64,000 nt of DNA, taken from NCBI RefSeq assembly GCF_018736085.1, contig NZ_CP076134.1:2242501-2306500 (forward strand), written 5' to 3'. The notes below the pieces were generated by a model, which had not been told where the DNA came from, did not search any database, and worked only from the letters and a program-made list of their open reading frames with translations. This DNA is from Bradyrhizobium sediminis (lineage in GTDB: Bacteria; Pseudomonadota; Alphaproteobacteria; Rhizobiales; Xanthobacteraceae). Shown here piece after piece: positions 8,618 through 16,941 of the stretch (its first letter is position 1; each line of letters starts with the position of its first letter). The translations under genes and the position numbers were made by a program.

Positions 8618-9457
8618 ATGTCGGCCTCGCTCCGGCTTCGTGCCGCAATCGTGTCGATAGCGCTGTTCCTGGCCTTCATCGGCATCTGGCACATCGCCAC
8701 GCGCGGCACCGGCGCCGTCGCCACCATGAGCCCGGAATACGCCAAGCTGATGGGGCTGACGGCGACGCAGGGCAAATCGGCGATGCCGGGCCCGCTCGAC
8801 GTCGGCGCCAAGCTGTGGGAACACGTCAAGCGGCCGTTCTACGACAACGGGCCGAACGACAAGGGCCTCGGCATCCAGCTCGGCTATTCGATCGCGCGCG
8901 TAGGGCTCGGCTATTTGCTCGCGGTCATCGTCGCCATCCCGCTCGGATTCCTGATCGGGATGTCGCCGCTGATCAACAAGGCGCTCGATCCGTTCATCCA
9001 GATTCTGAAACCGATCTCGCCGCTCGCCTGGATGCCGCTGGCGCTCTACACCATCAAGGATTCCGGGCTGTCGGCCATCTTCGTGATTTTCATATGCTCG
9101 GTGTGGCCGATGCTGCTGAACACCGCGTTCGGCGTCGCCGCCGTGCGCAAGGAATGGATCAACGTCGCGCGCACGCTGGAGGTCGGCACCGTCAGGCGTG
9201 CCTTCACCGTGATCCTGCCCGCCGCGGCGCCGACGATCCTGACCGGCATGCGGATTTCGATCGGCATCGCCTGGCTGGTGATCGTCGCTGCCGAAATGCT
9301 GGTCGGCGGTACCGGCATCGGTTACTTCGTCTGGAACGAGTGGAACAACCTCTCGATCACCAACGTCATCATCGCCATCCTCCTGATCGGCGTGGTCGGC
9401 ATGCTGCTCGACCAGATCCTCGCGCGGTTCACGCGCATGGTCACCTTCCCGGAGTGA
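8618..9457 (+). CDS. ABC transporter permease, NrtB/SsuC type
   Basis: The 279-residue inner-membrane protein has a signal-anchor segment at about residues 7-27 and several further hydrophobic helices. The EAA-loop region reads ARTLEVGTVRRAFTVILPAAAPTILTG, followed by AEMLVGGTGIGYFVWNEWN, typical of nitrate/sulfonate/taurine/cyanate permeases. A soluble periplasmic stretch (about 30-85) precedes the transport domain. The start is 2 bp after the binding protein stop and the stop is 4 bp before the ATPase start, indicating a single transcript. Confidence 0.92.
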   Translation: MSASLRLRAAIVSIALFLAFIGIWHIATRGTGAVATMSPEYAKLMGLTATQGKSAMPGPLDVGAKLWEHVKRPFYDNGPNDKGLGIQLGYSIARVGLGYLLAVIVAIPLGFLIGMSPLINKALDPFIQILKPISPLAWMPLALYTIKDSGLSAIFVIFICSVWPMLLNTAFGVAAVRKEWINVARTLEVGTVRRAFTVILPAAAPTILTGMRISIGIAWLVIVAAEMLVGGTGIGYFVWNEWNNLSITNVIIAILLIGVVGMLLDQILARFTRMVTFPE

Positions 9458-9461
9458 TGCG

Positions 9462-10400
9462 ATGACCGAAAAATTCATCTCCATCGAAGCTATCGCCAAG
9501 CGCTATCCCGGCGCGGGCGGCGGCGAAATCGCGGTGTTCGATAATCTCTGGCTGTCGATGGGTCGCGGCGAGTTCGGCTGCGTGATCGGTCATTCCGGCT
9601 GCGGCAAGACCACGGTGCTCAACATTCTCGCCGGGCTCGACGAGCCGAGCGAGGGCACCGTGATCGTCGACGGCCAGGCGATCGAAGGCACCAGCCTCGA
9701 CCGCGCCGTGATCTTCCAGAGCCACGCGCTGTTGCCGTGGCGTACCGTGCTCGGCAACGTCGCCTACGCCGTAACCTCGAAATGGCGCGACTGGGACCGC
9801 GCCAAAGTCAAGGCGCACGCCCAGACCTTCATCGATCTCGTGGGTCTCACCGGCGCCGAGCATAAGCGGCCGTCGGAACTCTCCGGCGGCATGAAGCAGC
9901 GCGTCGGCATCGCGCGGGCGCTCTCGATCACGCCGAAGATCATGCTGATGGACGAGCCGTTCTCGGCGCTGGATGCGCTGACCCGCGGCACGCTGCAGGA
10001 CGAGGTGCGCCGCATCTGCCTGGAGACCGGCCAGACCGCATTCATGATCACCCACGATGTCGATGAAGCGATCTATCTCGCCGACAAGATTTTCCTGATG
10101 ACCAACGGCCCCGGCGCGGTGCTGGCCGAGATCGTCGAAAACCCGCTGCCGAAGGATCGCGGCCGCGCCGACCTGCACCGGCATCCGCTGTACTACGCGC
10201 TGCGCAATCACATCGTGGATTTCCTGGTCAGCCGCAGCAAGACCTTTGCCGCCGACGTGCCCGGTCACGATCCACGCAATGTGCCGGTGGTTCGGATCGG
10301 TAAACCCGAACTGATGATCGCGTCCGATCCCGACGCGTCGCGCGACGAGTCCCGACAGACGTCATGGCCGGGCTTGTCCCGGCCATCCACGTCTTCCTAA
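9462..10400 (+). CDS. ABC transporter ATP-binding protein, NrtD/SsuB type
   Basis: The 312-residue cytoplasmic ATPase has Walker A GHSGCGKTT, Q-loop VIFQSHALLPW, signature LSGGMKQR, Walker B IMLMDEPFSALD and switch histidine ITHDVDEA. These are characteristic of nitrate/sulfonate/cyanate importers. The last 13 or so residues (ending WPGLSRPSTSS) are encoded by the intergenic palindrome beginning at 10361, so the reading frame has been extended by repeat insertion; the core domain is complete before that. It pairs with the permease at 8618. Confidence 0.92.
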   Translation: MTEKFISIEAIAKRYPGAGGGEIAVFDNLWLSMGRGEFGCVIGHSGCGKTTVLNILAGLDEPSEGTVIVDGQAIEGTSLDRAVIFQSHALLPWRTVLGNVAYAVTSKWRDWDRAKVKAHAQTFIDLVGLTGAEHKRPSELSGGMKQRVGIARALSITPKIMLMDEPFSALDALTRGTLQDEVRRICLETGQTAFMITHDVDEAIYLADKIFLMTNGPGAVLAEIVENPLPKDRGRADLHRHPLYYALRNHIVDFLVSRSKTFAADVPGHDPRNVPVVRIGKPELMIASDPDASRDESRQTSWPGLSRPSTSS

Positions 10401-10446
10401 TCAACTTAGCAAGGACGTGGATGCCCGGGACAAGCCCGGGCATGAC
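10361..10446. repeat. Long intergenic palindrome, family 1, copy 1
   Basis: GTCATGGCCGGGCTTGTCCC at the left end is mirrored by the complementary sequence ending CATGAC on the right, with about 35-bp imperfect arms and an AT-richer loop. A second copy lies at 33309-33397. This copy overlaps the 3' end of the ATPase gene. Confidence 0.85.
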
Positions 10447-10467
10447 GATCGTAATAAGGAGACCACA

Positions 10468-10956
10468 ATGAAACGATCCGACCTCACCGAGAAGCTGCTC
10501 GACATCAAGCGCGAGAAGGGCTGGAGCTGGAAGCACATCTGCGAGAAGATCGGCGGCTATTCCGAAGTGCTGATCGTCGGCGCCATCCTCGGCCAGATGA
10601 AGCTGACCAAGCCGCAGGCCGCCAATGCCGGCGAGCTGTTCGGGTTGTCGAAATCGGAAGTCGCAATGCTGAACGAGACGCCGATGCGCGGCGAGGGCAC
10701 GCCGATGCCGCCGACCGATCCCCTGATCTACCGGTTCTATGAGCTGGTGATGATCAACGGCCCGGCCTGGAAGGCGCTGATCGAGGAAGAGTATGGCGAC
10801 GGCATCATGTCGGCGATCGATTTCGACATGGTGATGGAGCGCCTGCCCAACCCCAAGGGCGACCGCGTCAAGATCACGATGTCCGGCAAGTTCCTGCCGT
10901 ACAAATATTACGGCGCCAGCGGCAACGTGCCGGAATACGGGTTCAAGGAAGGATAG
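10468..10956 (+). CDS. cynS: Cyanate hydratase (cyanase)
   Basis: The 162-residue product matches cyanase (about 156 residues in E. coli). It has an N-terminal helical DNA-binding-like domain (LTEKLLDIKREKGWSWKHI) and a C-terminal catalytic domain. The conserved Arg and Glu are in YRFYELVMINGPAWK and the conserved Ser in TMSGKFLPYK. The enzyme converts cyanate plus bicarbonate to ammonia and CO2 and forms a homodecamer. The start at 10468 follows AAGGAG at 10456-10461. It is the last gene of the transporter operon and the main reason to assign cyanate as the transported substrate. Confidence 0.96.
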   Translation: MKRSDLTEKLLDIKREKGWSWKHICEKIGGYSEVLIVGAILGQMKLTKPQAANAGELFGLSKSEVAMLNETPMRGEGTPMPPTDPLIYRFYELVMINGPAWKALIEEEYGDGIMSAIDFDMVMERLPNPKGDRVKITMSGKFLPYKYYGASGNVPEYGFKEG

Positions 10957-10964
10957 GACGCGAA

Positions 10965-11006
10965 TGGCGAGTAGCGAATGGAAATTTCCCCATTCGCTAT
11001 TCGCCA
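10965..11006. terminator. Hairpin between convergent cynS and the DUF1476 gene
   Basis: A 17-bp arm TGGCGAGTAGCGAATGG pairs with CCATTCGCTATTCGCCA with one mismatch around an 8-nt loop. It could act as a bidirectional terminator, or be another dispersed repeat. Confidence 0.5.
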
Positions 11007-11024
11007 CTCCCTATTCGCTTGGCC

Positions 11025-11348
11025 TTACGTCCCGGCCTTCACCTGCTGGATGGCCTGCGCCATCAGCTCGTCCATCTTCACGCGAAGCTGCGGCTCGGTG
11101 ATGGCGACGCCCTTGGCGGTGAGGTCGGCCAGCACCTTGCGGACCACGTCGGCGTCGCCGGCTTCCTCGAAATCGGAGGCCACGACTTCCTTGGCATAGG
11201 CGGTCGCGGCCTCGCTCGTCAGTCCGAGCTTCTCCGCTACCCACATTCCGAGCAGCCGGTTGCGGCGGGCCTCGGCCTTGAACTTCTGTTCCTCGTCGAG
11301 GGCGTACTTCTTCTCGAAACCTTCCTCACGCTTGTCGAATGTGCTCAT
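11025..11348 (-). CDS. DUF1476 protein (ATP synthase zeta-subunit type inhibitor)
   Basis: The 107-residue product begins MSTFDKREEGFEKKYALDE and is highly charged and helical, matching the DUF1476 family. The Paracoccus member is the zeta subunit that inhibits F1F0-ATPase hydrolysis, so a similar role is likely here. The start at 11348 excludes nine upstream codons that do not fit the family. It is convergent with cynS and divergent from purC. Confidence 0.9.
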   Translation of the reverse strand: MSTFDKREEGFEKKYALDEEQKFKAEARRNRLLGMWVAEKLGLTSEAATAYAKEVVASDFEEAGDADVVRKVLADLTAKGVAITEPQLRVKMDELMAQAIQQVKAGT

Positions 11349-11660
11349 ACCCCAGGGTTCCGATCTCTGTGCCAAAAATGGTTAAAACGGCCACGTTGCG
11401 GTCGCCGGCTCGCGCGCTTAGATAACGGTAGCCATTCGTTAAAACAACCGGCTTTAAGCCGCAGGGAGAGGGGTAAAACTCGCCCCAAACGGACCGGATC
11501 GATTGTACTCGATAGGCCAATCGGATAGGTTGCCTTTGGGCCCGGTTCTTGTTCTGTTTCCCGTTCCTGGCCTTCACGGCAGCTCCGTCGTGGGTCGCAA
11601 TCCCTATGTCATCCGGAGCACACCAAATTCATGGATTTCAACAACACACGGTACATCCCA
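11349..11660. other. Intergenic region between the DUF1476 gene and purC
   Basis: About 310 bp without a supportable gene. It holds a short palindrome CGGCTTTAAGCCG at 11449-11461 and must contain the divergent promoters. No riboswitch could be identified by eye. Confidence 0.4.
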
Positions 11661-12428
11661 ATGAGCCGTCGACGCCGCATTTATGAAGGCAAGGCCAAGG
11701 TCCTCTACGAAGGCCCGGAGCCGGGAACCCTGATCCAGCACTTCAAGGACGACGCGACCGCGTTCAATGCCAAGAAACACCAGGTGATCGAGGGCAAGGG
11801 CGTCCTCAACAACCGGATTTCGGAGTACCTGTTTCAGCACCTCAACGACATCGGGGTGCCGACCCACTTCATCCGCCGGCTCAACATGCGCGAGCAGCTG
11901 ATTCGCGAGGTCGAGATCGTGCCGCTCGAGGTGGTGGTGCGGAACGTGGCGGCGGGCTCGCTGTCGCAGCGCCTCGGCATCGAGGAAGGTACCCAGCTGC
12001 CGCGCTCGATCATCGAGTTCTATTACAAGAACGACCAGCTCAACGACCCAATGGTCTCGGAAGAGCACATCACGGCGTTTGGCTGGGCCACGCCGCAGGA
12101 AATCGACGACATCATGGCGCTGGCCATCCGCGTCAACGACTTCCTGACCGGACTGTTTCTGGGCATCGGCATCCGCCTGGTCGATTTCAAGATGGAATGC
12201 GGCCGGCTGTTCGAGAACGACATGATGCGAATCATCGTCGCCGACGAGATCTCGCCCGATTCGTGCCGGCTATGGGACGTCAAGTCGAACGAGAAGCTCG
12301 ACAAGGACCGCTTCCGCCGGGATCTCGGCGGCCTTTTGGAGGCCTATACCGAGGTCGCGAAAAGGCTGGGCATCCTGATGGAAAACGAGCGGCCGGTCGG
12401 CTCCGGTCCGGTGCTGGTCAAGAGCTAG
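11661..12428 (+). CDS. purC: Phosphoribosylaminoimidazole-succinocarboxamide synthase
   Basis: The 255-residue product is full length for SAICAR synthetase, which joins aspartate to CAIR with ATP in purine synthesis. Visible family blocks are [16 protein letters not shown] at the N-terminus, [18 protein letters not shown], and [12 protein letters not shown] followed by [13 protein letters not shown]. An in-frame ATG ten codons upstream (11631) is possible, but the family's usual start is the [10 protein letters not shown] chosen here. purS and purQ follow closely. Confidence 0.96.
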   Translation: MSRRRRIYEGKAKVLYEGPEPGTLIQHFKDDATAFNAKKHQVIEGKGVLNNRISEYLFQHLNDIGVPTHFIRRLNMREQLIREVEIVPLEVVVRNVAAGSLSQRLGIEEGTQLPRSIIEFYYKNDQLNDPMVSEEHITAFGWATPQEIDDIMALAIRVNDFLTGLFLGIGIRLVDFKMECGRLFENDMMRIIVADEISPDSCRLWDVKSNEKLDKDRFRRDLGGLLEAYTEVAKRLGILMENERPVGSGPVLVKS

Positions 12429-12437
12429 AGGTCGGAA

Positions 12438-12677
12438 GTGAAAGCGCGCGTCACCGTTACACTGAAATCAGGCATTCTCGATCCGCAGGGCAAGGCCATC
12501 GAAGGGGCGCTGAAATCGCTCGGCGTCGACGGCGTCGCCAGCGTGCGCCAGGGCAAGGTATTCGACATCGAGATGTCGGGCTCCGACAAGGCCAAGGCGG
12601 AAGCCGCGCTGAAGGCCGCGGCCGACAAGCTGCTGGCGAACACCGTGATCGAGAATTACCGGGTTGAACTTCTCTAG
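12438..12677 (+). CDS. purS: Phosphoribosylformylglycinamidine synthase, PurS subunit
   Basis: The 79-residue product starts with GTG and reads KARVTVTLKSGILDPQGKAI, the signature of PurS, with NTVIENYRVELL at the end. PurS bridges PurQ and PurL in the three-component FGAM synthetase. It lies 9 bp after purC and 12 bp before purQ, so the three are one transcript. Confidence 0.95.
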   Translation: MKARVTVTLKSGILDPQGKAIEGALKSLGVDGVASVRQGKVFDIEMSGSDKAKAEAALKAAADKLLANTVIENYRVELL

Positions 12678-12689
12678 GCCGATACCTCG

Positions 12690-13391
12690 ATGAAATCCGC
12701 TGTTCTCGTTTTCCCCGGAATCAATCGCGAGCGCGACATGGCGCGCGCGCTGAAACTCGTATCGGGCCATGAAGCTGCGATGGTCTGGCATGCCGAGACC
12801 GCGCTGCCGAAGGGCACCGATCTGGTCGTAGTGCCGGGCGGGTTTTCTTATGGCGACTACCTGCGCTGCGGCGCCATCGCTGCCCGCGCGCCCGTGATGA
12901 ACGCGGTGCGTGCTTTCGCTGCCGATGGCGGCTTGGTGCTCGGGGTCTGCAACGGTTTCCAGATTCTCTGCGAGGCAGGGCTGTTGCCCGGCGTGCTGAT
13001 GCGCAATGCGCGGCTGAAATTCATCTGCCATGACGTGCATCTGCGGGTCGAGCGCTCCGACACGCCGTTCACCCGCGGCTACAATGCCGGCCAAATCATC
13101 CGCGTGCCGGTCGCCCATGGCGAGGGCAATTACGAGGCCGACGAAGAGACGCTGAAGCGGCTGGAGGGCGAGGGCAGGGTGCTCTATCGCTACTGCTCCG
13201 CCGAAGGCGTGGTCGACGAGCAATCCAACATCAACGGCGCCGCGAACTCGATCGCCGGCATCGTCAACGAGCGCGGCAATGTGCTCGGCATGATGCCGCA
13301 TCCGGAAAATCACGTCGAAGACATCATGGGCTGCACCGACGGCCGCGGCCTGTTCGCAGGGCTGGTGGCGCATCTGGAGCGCGCGGCGTGA
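12690..13391 (+). CDS. purQ: Phosphoribosylformylglycinamidine synthase, glutaminase subunit
   Basis: The 233-residue class I glutamine amidotransferase has [19 protein letters not shown], nucleophile Cys in [15 protein letters not shown], and the catalytic His/Glu region [12 protein letters not shown]. It supplies ammonia from glutamine to PurL. Its partner purL is not adjacent but about 6 kb downstream at 19322. Confidence 0.96.
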   Translation: MKSAVLVFPGINRERDMARALKLVSGHEAAMVWHAETALPKGTDLVVVPGGFSYGDYLRCGAIAARAPVMNAVRAFAADGGLVLGVCNGFQILCEAGLLPGVLMRNARLKFICHDVHLRVERSDTPFTRGYNAGQIIRVPVAHGEGNYEADEETLKRLEGEGRVLYRYCSAEGVVDEQSNINGAANSIAGIVNERGNVLGMMPHPENHVEDIMGCTDGRGLFAGLVAHLERAA

Positions 13392-13393
13392 AC

Positions 13394-13451
13394 GCCATAG
13401 CGTTTTCAAGCGAAGTGGGGACCGGTTCGCGTGAAGAAAACGCATCAAAAT
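13394..13451. repeat. Dispersed intergenic repeat, copy B
   Basis: From GCCATAGCGTTTTCAAGCGA to AAACGCATCAAAAT it matches the reverse complement of 5062-5118 with few differences. It begins 2 bp after purQ, and its end supplies the GTG start and first codons of the next gene. Confidence 0.75.
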
Positions 13452-14411
13452 AAAGTCAGGGCGCGGCTGCTTGCAGTCGTCGCGGTGCTTTCGTTTGCCG
13501 CTGCCGCCCAGGCTCAGGACTACCCGAAGCGTCCCATCACCATGATCGTGCCGTTCGCGGCCGGCGGCACCTCCGACGTCATCGCGCGCACGGTCGCCGA
13601 ACAGATGGGCGCATCGCTCGGACAGACCATCGTGATCGAGAATATCGCCGGTGCCGGTGGCTCAACCGCGTTGACACGGGCCGCGCGCGCGGAAGCGGAT
13701 GGCTACACCATCGCAATCGGCAACGCCGGCACCAGCGCCGCCTCCTACACCATCTACCCGAAGTTGCCGTTCACGCCCGACTCCTTCGCGCCGATCGCCA
13801 TGGTGGCGAAGACTTTCGGCATCGTGGCGCTGCGCAAGGACTTTCCGGCCAAAGACCTCAAGGAGTTCATCGCCTACGCCAGGAGCAATCCCGGCAGGAT
13901 CAATCTCGGTCATGCCGGCGTCGGCTCGTCGAACTTCCTGATCTGCAAGAGCTTCGTGCGGGCGGCAGGCATCGATGTGCAACTGGTCGGCTATCGTGGT
14001 GCTGCGCCGGCTTTGACGGATGCGATCGGCGGCCAGATCGACGGCGTCTGCGACGCCGCAGCTTCCGTTTCCCAGCCGATCGGCGACAAACTGGTGAAGG
14101 GGTTGGTGGTCGGCTCGACCGTGCGGCTTTCGACGTTGCCGGATTTGCCGACCTCGGCCGAAGCCGGCCTTCCCGAATTCGAGGCGCAAGGCTGGAACGG
14201 CCTGTTTGCGCCGAAGGGCACGCCGCCCGAGATTATCGCCAAGTTGAACGCATCTGCGCGCACGGCGGTGGAGAGCGAGCAGGTCAAGAAGCGCTTTGCC
14301 GATCTGTCGACGGTCGCACCCGATGCCAACGAGCACGCCCCGGAAGTCTTGCAGCAGCTGGTGACGCGAGACGTCGAAAAGTATCGCAAGCTGCTGGAGG
14401 AGAAGAGGTAA
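13431..14411 (+). CDS. TctC/Bug-family extracytoplasmic solute-binding protein
   Basis: The 326-residue product has a Sec signal peptide (RLLAVVAVLSFAAAAQAQ) and family hallmarks YPKRPITMIVPFAAGGTSDV and GYRGAAPALTDAIGGQIDGV. Bug proteins bind carboxylates for TctAB-type transporters or signalling; no tctAB genes are adjacent, as is common for this family. The GTG start and codons up to about residue 7 lie inside repeat copy B, and no other start precedes the signal peptide. It therefore seems to owe its translation start to the repeat. Confidence 0.88.
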   Translation: MKKTHQNKVRARLLAVVAVLSFAAAAQAQDYPKRPITMIVPFAAGGTSDVIARTVAEQMGASLGQTIVIENIAGAGGSTALTRAARAEADGYTIAIGNAGTSAASYTIYPKLPFTPDSFAPIAMVAKTFGIVALRKDFPAKDLKEFIAYARSNPGRINLGHAGVGSSNFLICKSFVRAAGIDVQLVGYRGAAPALTDAIGGQIDGVCDAAASVSQPIGDKLVKGLVVGSTVRLSTLPDLPTSAEAGLPEFEAQGWNGLFAPKGTPPEIIAKLNASARTAVESEQVKKRFADLSTVAPDANEHAPEVLQQLVTRDVEKYRKLLEEKR

Positions 14412-14437
14412 ATCGTTTTTCGAAGGCAATCACTCTG

Positions 14438-14923
14438 TCAGCTGGGGCCAGAACCGGTCATCGCCCGCCACCTCGCGAGACTGGCCGCGGGCCAGATCTC
14501 TTCCCTGTCATAGAACTCTTCGACGGCGGGCACGTTGGAGGGTAACACGATCCATGGCTGCTTCGACATCGTGAAAATGTGAACGTTCGGCGGTAGCGCA
14601 TCCGGCGTGTCGAGCGTACCGACGCGAACGAAGCGGAAGCGATCGCCCGAACCCGCGAAGTTACTCCAGACCGCGATACGGCATTTGGGGCATCGTGAAA
14701 TCTTCTGGCCCTTGCCGCTGAGAGAAGGAGTCACGACGATTTCAGGCTCGCCGGAGAGTAGTTCGACCCGGTCGGCTTCGATCATGGCATTGAGCGCAAA
14801 CGATGCGCCGCTTTCGCGCTGGCACCATCGGCAATGACAGCAGTGAACGAAGAGGGGACGCTCCGTCATGCGGTAGCGGACGTTCCCGCACGTGCAGCCG
14901 CCCTCGATTGCGAATGTGCTCAT
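14438..14923 (-). CDS. GFA (CENP-V) family zinc protein
   Basis: The 161-residue product has the GFA zinc pattern: GGCTCGNVRYR, HCCHCRWCQRESG, then RCPKCRIAVWS, giving Cys groups that bind Zn in glutathione-dependent formaldehyde-activating and related proteins. It starts MSTFAIEGG at 14923; a Met two codons upstream (14929) is an alternative. The precise reaction of most GFA proteins is unknown. It lies downstream of the aquaglyceroporin and other minus-strand genes. Confidence 0.88.
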   Translation of the reverse strand: MSTFAIEGGCTCGNVRYRMTERPLFVHCCHCRWCQRESGASFALNAMIEADRVELLSGEPEIVVTPSLSGKGQKISRCPKCRIAVWSNFAGSGDRFRFVRVGTLDTPDALPPNVHIFTMSKQPWIVLPSNVPAVEEFYDREEIWPAASLARWRAMTGSGPS

Positions 14924-14982
14924 GACCATGCTCCATCGTAGCGGCCTCGTCATCGAGGCAGACAACCGAGGTTGCTGCCAGG

Positions 14983-15774
14983 TTAGCGAATGCCTGATCC
15001 TGCCGTCAAACCCGGCTGGCAGATGGCTATGCCTGCGTTCGGCACAAGCCACCGGAAAACGGCTATCGCAGCCAGTGCGCCTGCGGCTTCGGCGGCAACG
15101 AAGCCAACAACATCCGACGGTCGGATGCCGGCGAACGTATCGGTGAGGGCCCGGGCGACGGTCACCGCGGGATTTGCGAAGTCGGTCGCCGTAAACCAGA
15201 AGGCTCCGCCTATATAGGCGGCAACCGCGCCCGCGACCGAAGAAGGGCGCGTCAGCGAACATGTCCAGACAATGCCCACCAGGCCAAAGGTCGACACGAA
15301 TTCGCTGAACAGCTGCGATGGCCCGCTTCGCACATGTCTCGACAGGGAAAACACCGGCACGTCAAACATGAGGTGCGCTACACCCACTCCGATCACGGCC
15401 CCGGCAATCTGGATCGGCATATAGGCCACAGCGGCGCGGGGCGAGATATCGCCGCGGATCGCCATCGCAAATGTGATCAGCGGATTGAAGTGCGCGCCTG
15501 AAAGCGGCGCAAACCATTCGATCAAGGCGAACAGCGCGGCTGCTGTCGCCAGCGCGTTGGCAAGCAGCGCGATCGCGGCATTCCCGGCAGAAAGGCGTTC
15601 TCCCAGAATTCCGGAGCCGACCACCGCAACAAGCAGGAATCCCGTCCCGAGCGCCTCCGCCGTCAGGCGACGCCGGAGCGATATCAATTGGACCGCGCCG
15701 CGCGCATTGGTCGTCTCCGCAACACCGATGCCATGAAAGACCTCGGCGTATCGCTGTTGCATCTTGCCGGCCAT
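14983..15774 (-). CDS. Aquaporin/aquaglyceroporin family membrane channel (AqpS-like)
   Basis: The 263-residue MIP-family protein has six hydrophobic segments. The second pore motif is canonical, FANPAVTVAR at about residue 201. The first is HFNPLITFA, with NPL replacing NPA. This variant occurs in AqpS-like channels linked to arsenic or small solutes, though no ars genes are nearby. A 30-residue N-terminal extension precedes the first helix. Confidence 0.82.
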   Translation of the reverse strand: MAGKMQQRYAEVFHGIGVAETTNARGAVQLISLRRRLTAEALGTGFLLVAVVGSGILGERLSAGNAAIALLANALATAAALFALIEWFAPLSGAHFNPLITFAMAIRGDISPRAAVAYMPIQIAGAVIGVGVAHLMFDVPVFSLSRHVRSGPSQLFSEFVSTFGLVGIVWTCSLTRPSSVAGAVAAYIGGAFWFTATDFANPAVTVARALTDTFAGIRPSDVVGFVAAEAAGALAAIAVFRWLVPNAGIAICQPGLTAGSGIR

Positions 15775-15785
15775 GCCATCTGTCC

Positions 15786-16280
15786 TCAGGTGACCTGAGA
15801 GACCTTGTAGGCAATCCCGCCTTCGATCAGATATCCCGACCCTACGCAGACAATGTCGTTCAGCCAGGCGTATTGCTTCGCTCCCGTTTCGAACAGAGGG
15901 TTGGTCCGGAAGTAGTAGCGAGCAGGATCGACCTGATATCTTTTGACCGGATCGGCCATGTCGGCTCGCAGTTCGGGCGGCGTGATCCAGCGGCCGCCGT
16001 AGGTCATGTGCACCAGAGCGTCATCATGGGTGCGCAGGGTCAATCGCACGTCCAGCGTCATAGCTCCGTCGGCACGAAACAAGGCCCAGTCGCCGCCGCC
16101 AGCGAGAACCTCGCCACGCAATTTGGGGCCTTCGAAGGTGCCGCCGGCAGCGCCGAACAAAATCCGCCGACCCAGCGGGCCGTCGCCGATATTCAGCCGC
16201 GGATTCAAATCGATGACGATGTCGAACAGGTGGGTGGTCTCGATGTCGCCGATGGCCTTCACGCGTGGGTCTGATGTCAT
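15786..16280 (-). CDS. DUF3237 family protein
   Basis: The 164-residue product fits DUF3237, a beta-barrel family of unknown function. Supporting segments are GPLGRRILFGAAGGTFEGPKL, LRTHDDALVHMTYGGRW and a C-terminal WLNDIVCVGSGYL. No signal peptide or membrane segment. It sits between the SnoaL-like gene and the aquaporin gene on the same strand and is likely co-transcribed, possibly under the TetR protein encoded at 16942. Confidence 0.82.
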   Translation of the reverse strand: MTSDPRVKAIGDIETTHLFDIVIDLNPRLNIGDGPLGRRILFGAAGGTFEGPKLRGEVLAGGGDWALFRADGAMTLDVRLTLRTHDDALVHMTYGGRWITPPELRADMADPVKRYQVDPARYYFRTNPLFETGAKQYAWLNDIVCVGSGYLIEGGIAYKVSQVT

Positions 16281-16326
16281 GAGTCGTTGCCTTCAATTGC
16301 GGGGAGGGTGATGCGGATGCCGCGCG

Positions 16327-16797
16327 CTATTCGGCCGCGAGCTGTGCAGCGGCGGCGTCTCCGAAGATCTTTCGCCGGACCGCGTCGGTGGACACGCCGG
16401 ATTGGGCGCAGAGCGCCGACAGGTCAAAGAAGAACCGTTCGCCGGCAATCAGGTCGTCCTTGAAGGCGAATTGGATGTATACCGGCAGCTCAGCGCGCCT
16501 GCCGTTGGGGACTACGCCGAACCGATCGCCGGTCATGGTCATGTGCACCGTGCCCCAGCAGATCAACGCATCGTCGTTGCTGGCGCGACCTTGCAGGGCG
16601 ACGTTGTAGTCAGGAAAGGACGCGAAGAACCTGGTCAGCGCCTTCTCGTTCTCGGCGAGGCCCCGCGCCATCGTCCCGAAGGCCGGGCTCTCAAGCAGCA
16701 TTTCGGAGTGGAGAAGTCTTAAAGCCGCAGGCAGGTCCTGGCGGCTCTTGGCGACCGCCAGCGCCTGCGCCAGTTCGAACATCCGATTGCCGTTCAT
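16327..16797 (-). CDS. SnoaL/NTF2-like fold protein
   Basis: The 156-residue protein reads like a SnoaL-type alpha+beta barrel: FELAQALAVAKSRQDLPAA, FFASFPDYNVALQGRASNDD and WGTVHMTMTGDRFGVVP. Members are polyketide cyclases, dehydratases or steroid isomerase-like enzymes; no catalytic role can be assigned here. The start at 16797 is supported by GGAGGATCAC just upstream. Divergent TetR gene and a perfect inverted repeat lie upstream. Confidence 0.75.
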   Translation of the reverse strand: MNGNRMFELAQALAVAKSRQDLPAALRLLHSEMLLESPAFGTMARGLAENEKALTRFFASFPDYNVALQGRASNDDALICWGTVHMTMTGDRFGVVPNGRRAELPVYIQFAFKDDLIAGERFFFDLSALCAQSGVSTDAVRRKIFGDAAAAQLAAE

Positions 16798-16880
16798 GTG
16801 ATCCTCCGATCTGCGGCATGTCACGCTCATTCCGGATGCCTGGGTGGCAGTCGGCCGTACAAACATTCGAGATGTCTTTA

Positions 16881-16897
16881 ACATACCGAATGTATGT
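16881..16897. promoter_or_regulatory. Candidate TetR operator (16942 gene)
   Basis: Perfect inverted repeat ACATAC-N5-GTATGT in the divergent region between the SnoaL-like gene and the TetR gene. Its 17-bp span is typical of TetR-family operators. Confidence 0.6.
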
Positions 16898-16941
16898 AAT
16901 ATATTGAGAGACTAAACGACGTCAAGCGGTATGTTGCCTTC

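Noticed and set aside
7092..8648. Minus-strand open frame antisense to the second binding protein
   Set aside because: Shadow of the binding protein gene; it would also cover the sigma-54 promoter.
3645..10400. Naming the transporter as a nitrate importer
   Set aside because: No nitrate or nitrite reductase genes are present and cynS is the last gene of the operon; cyanate or a related anion is preferred.
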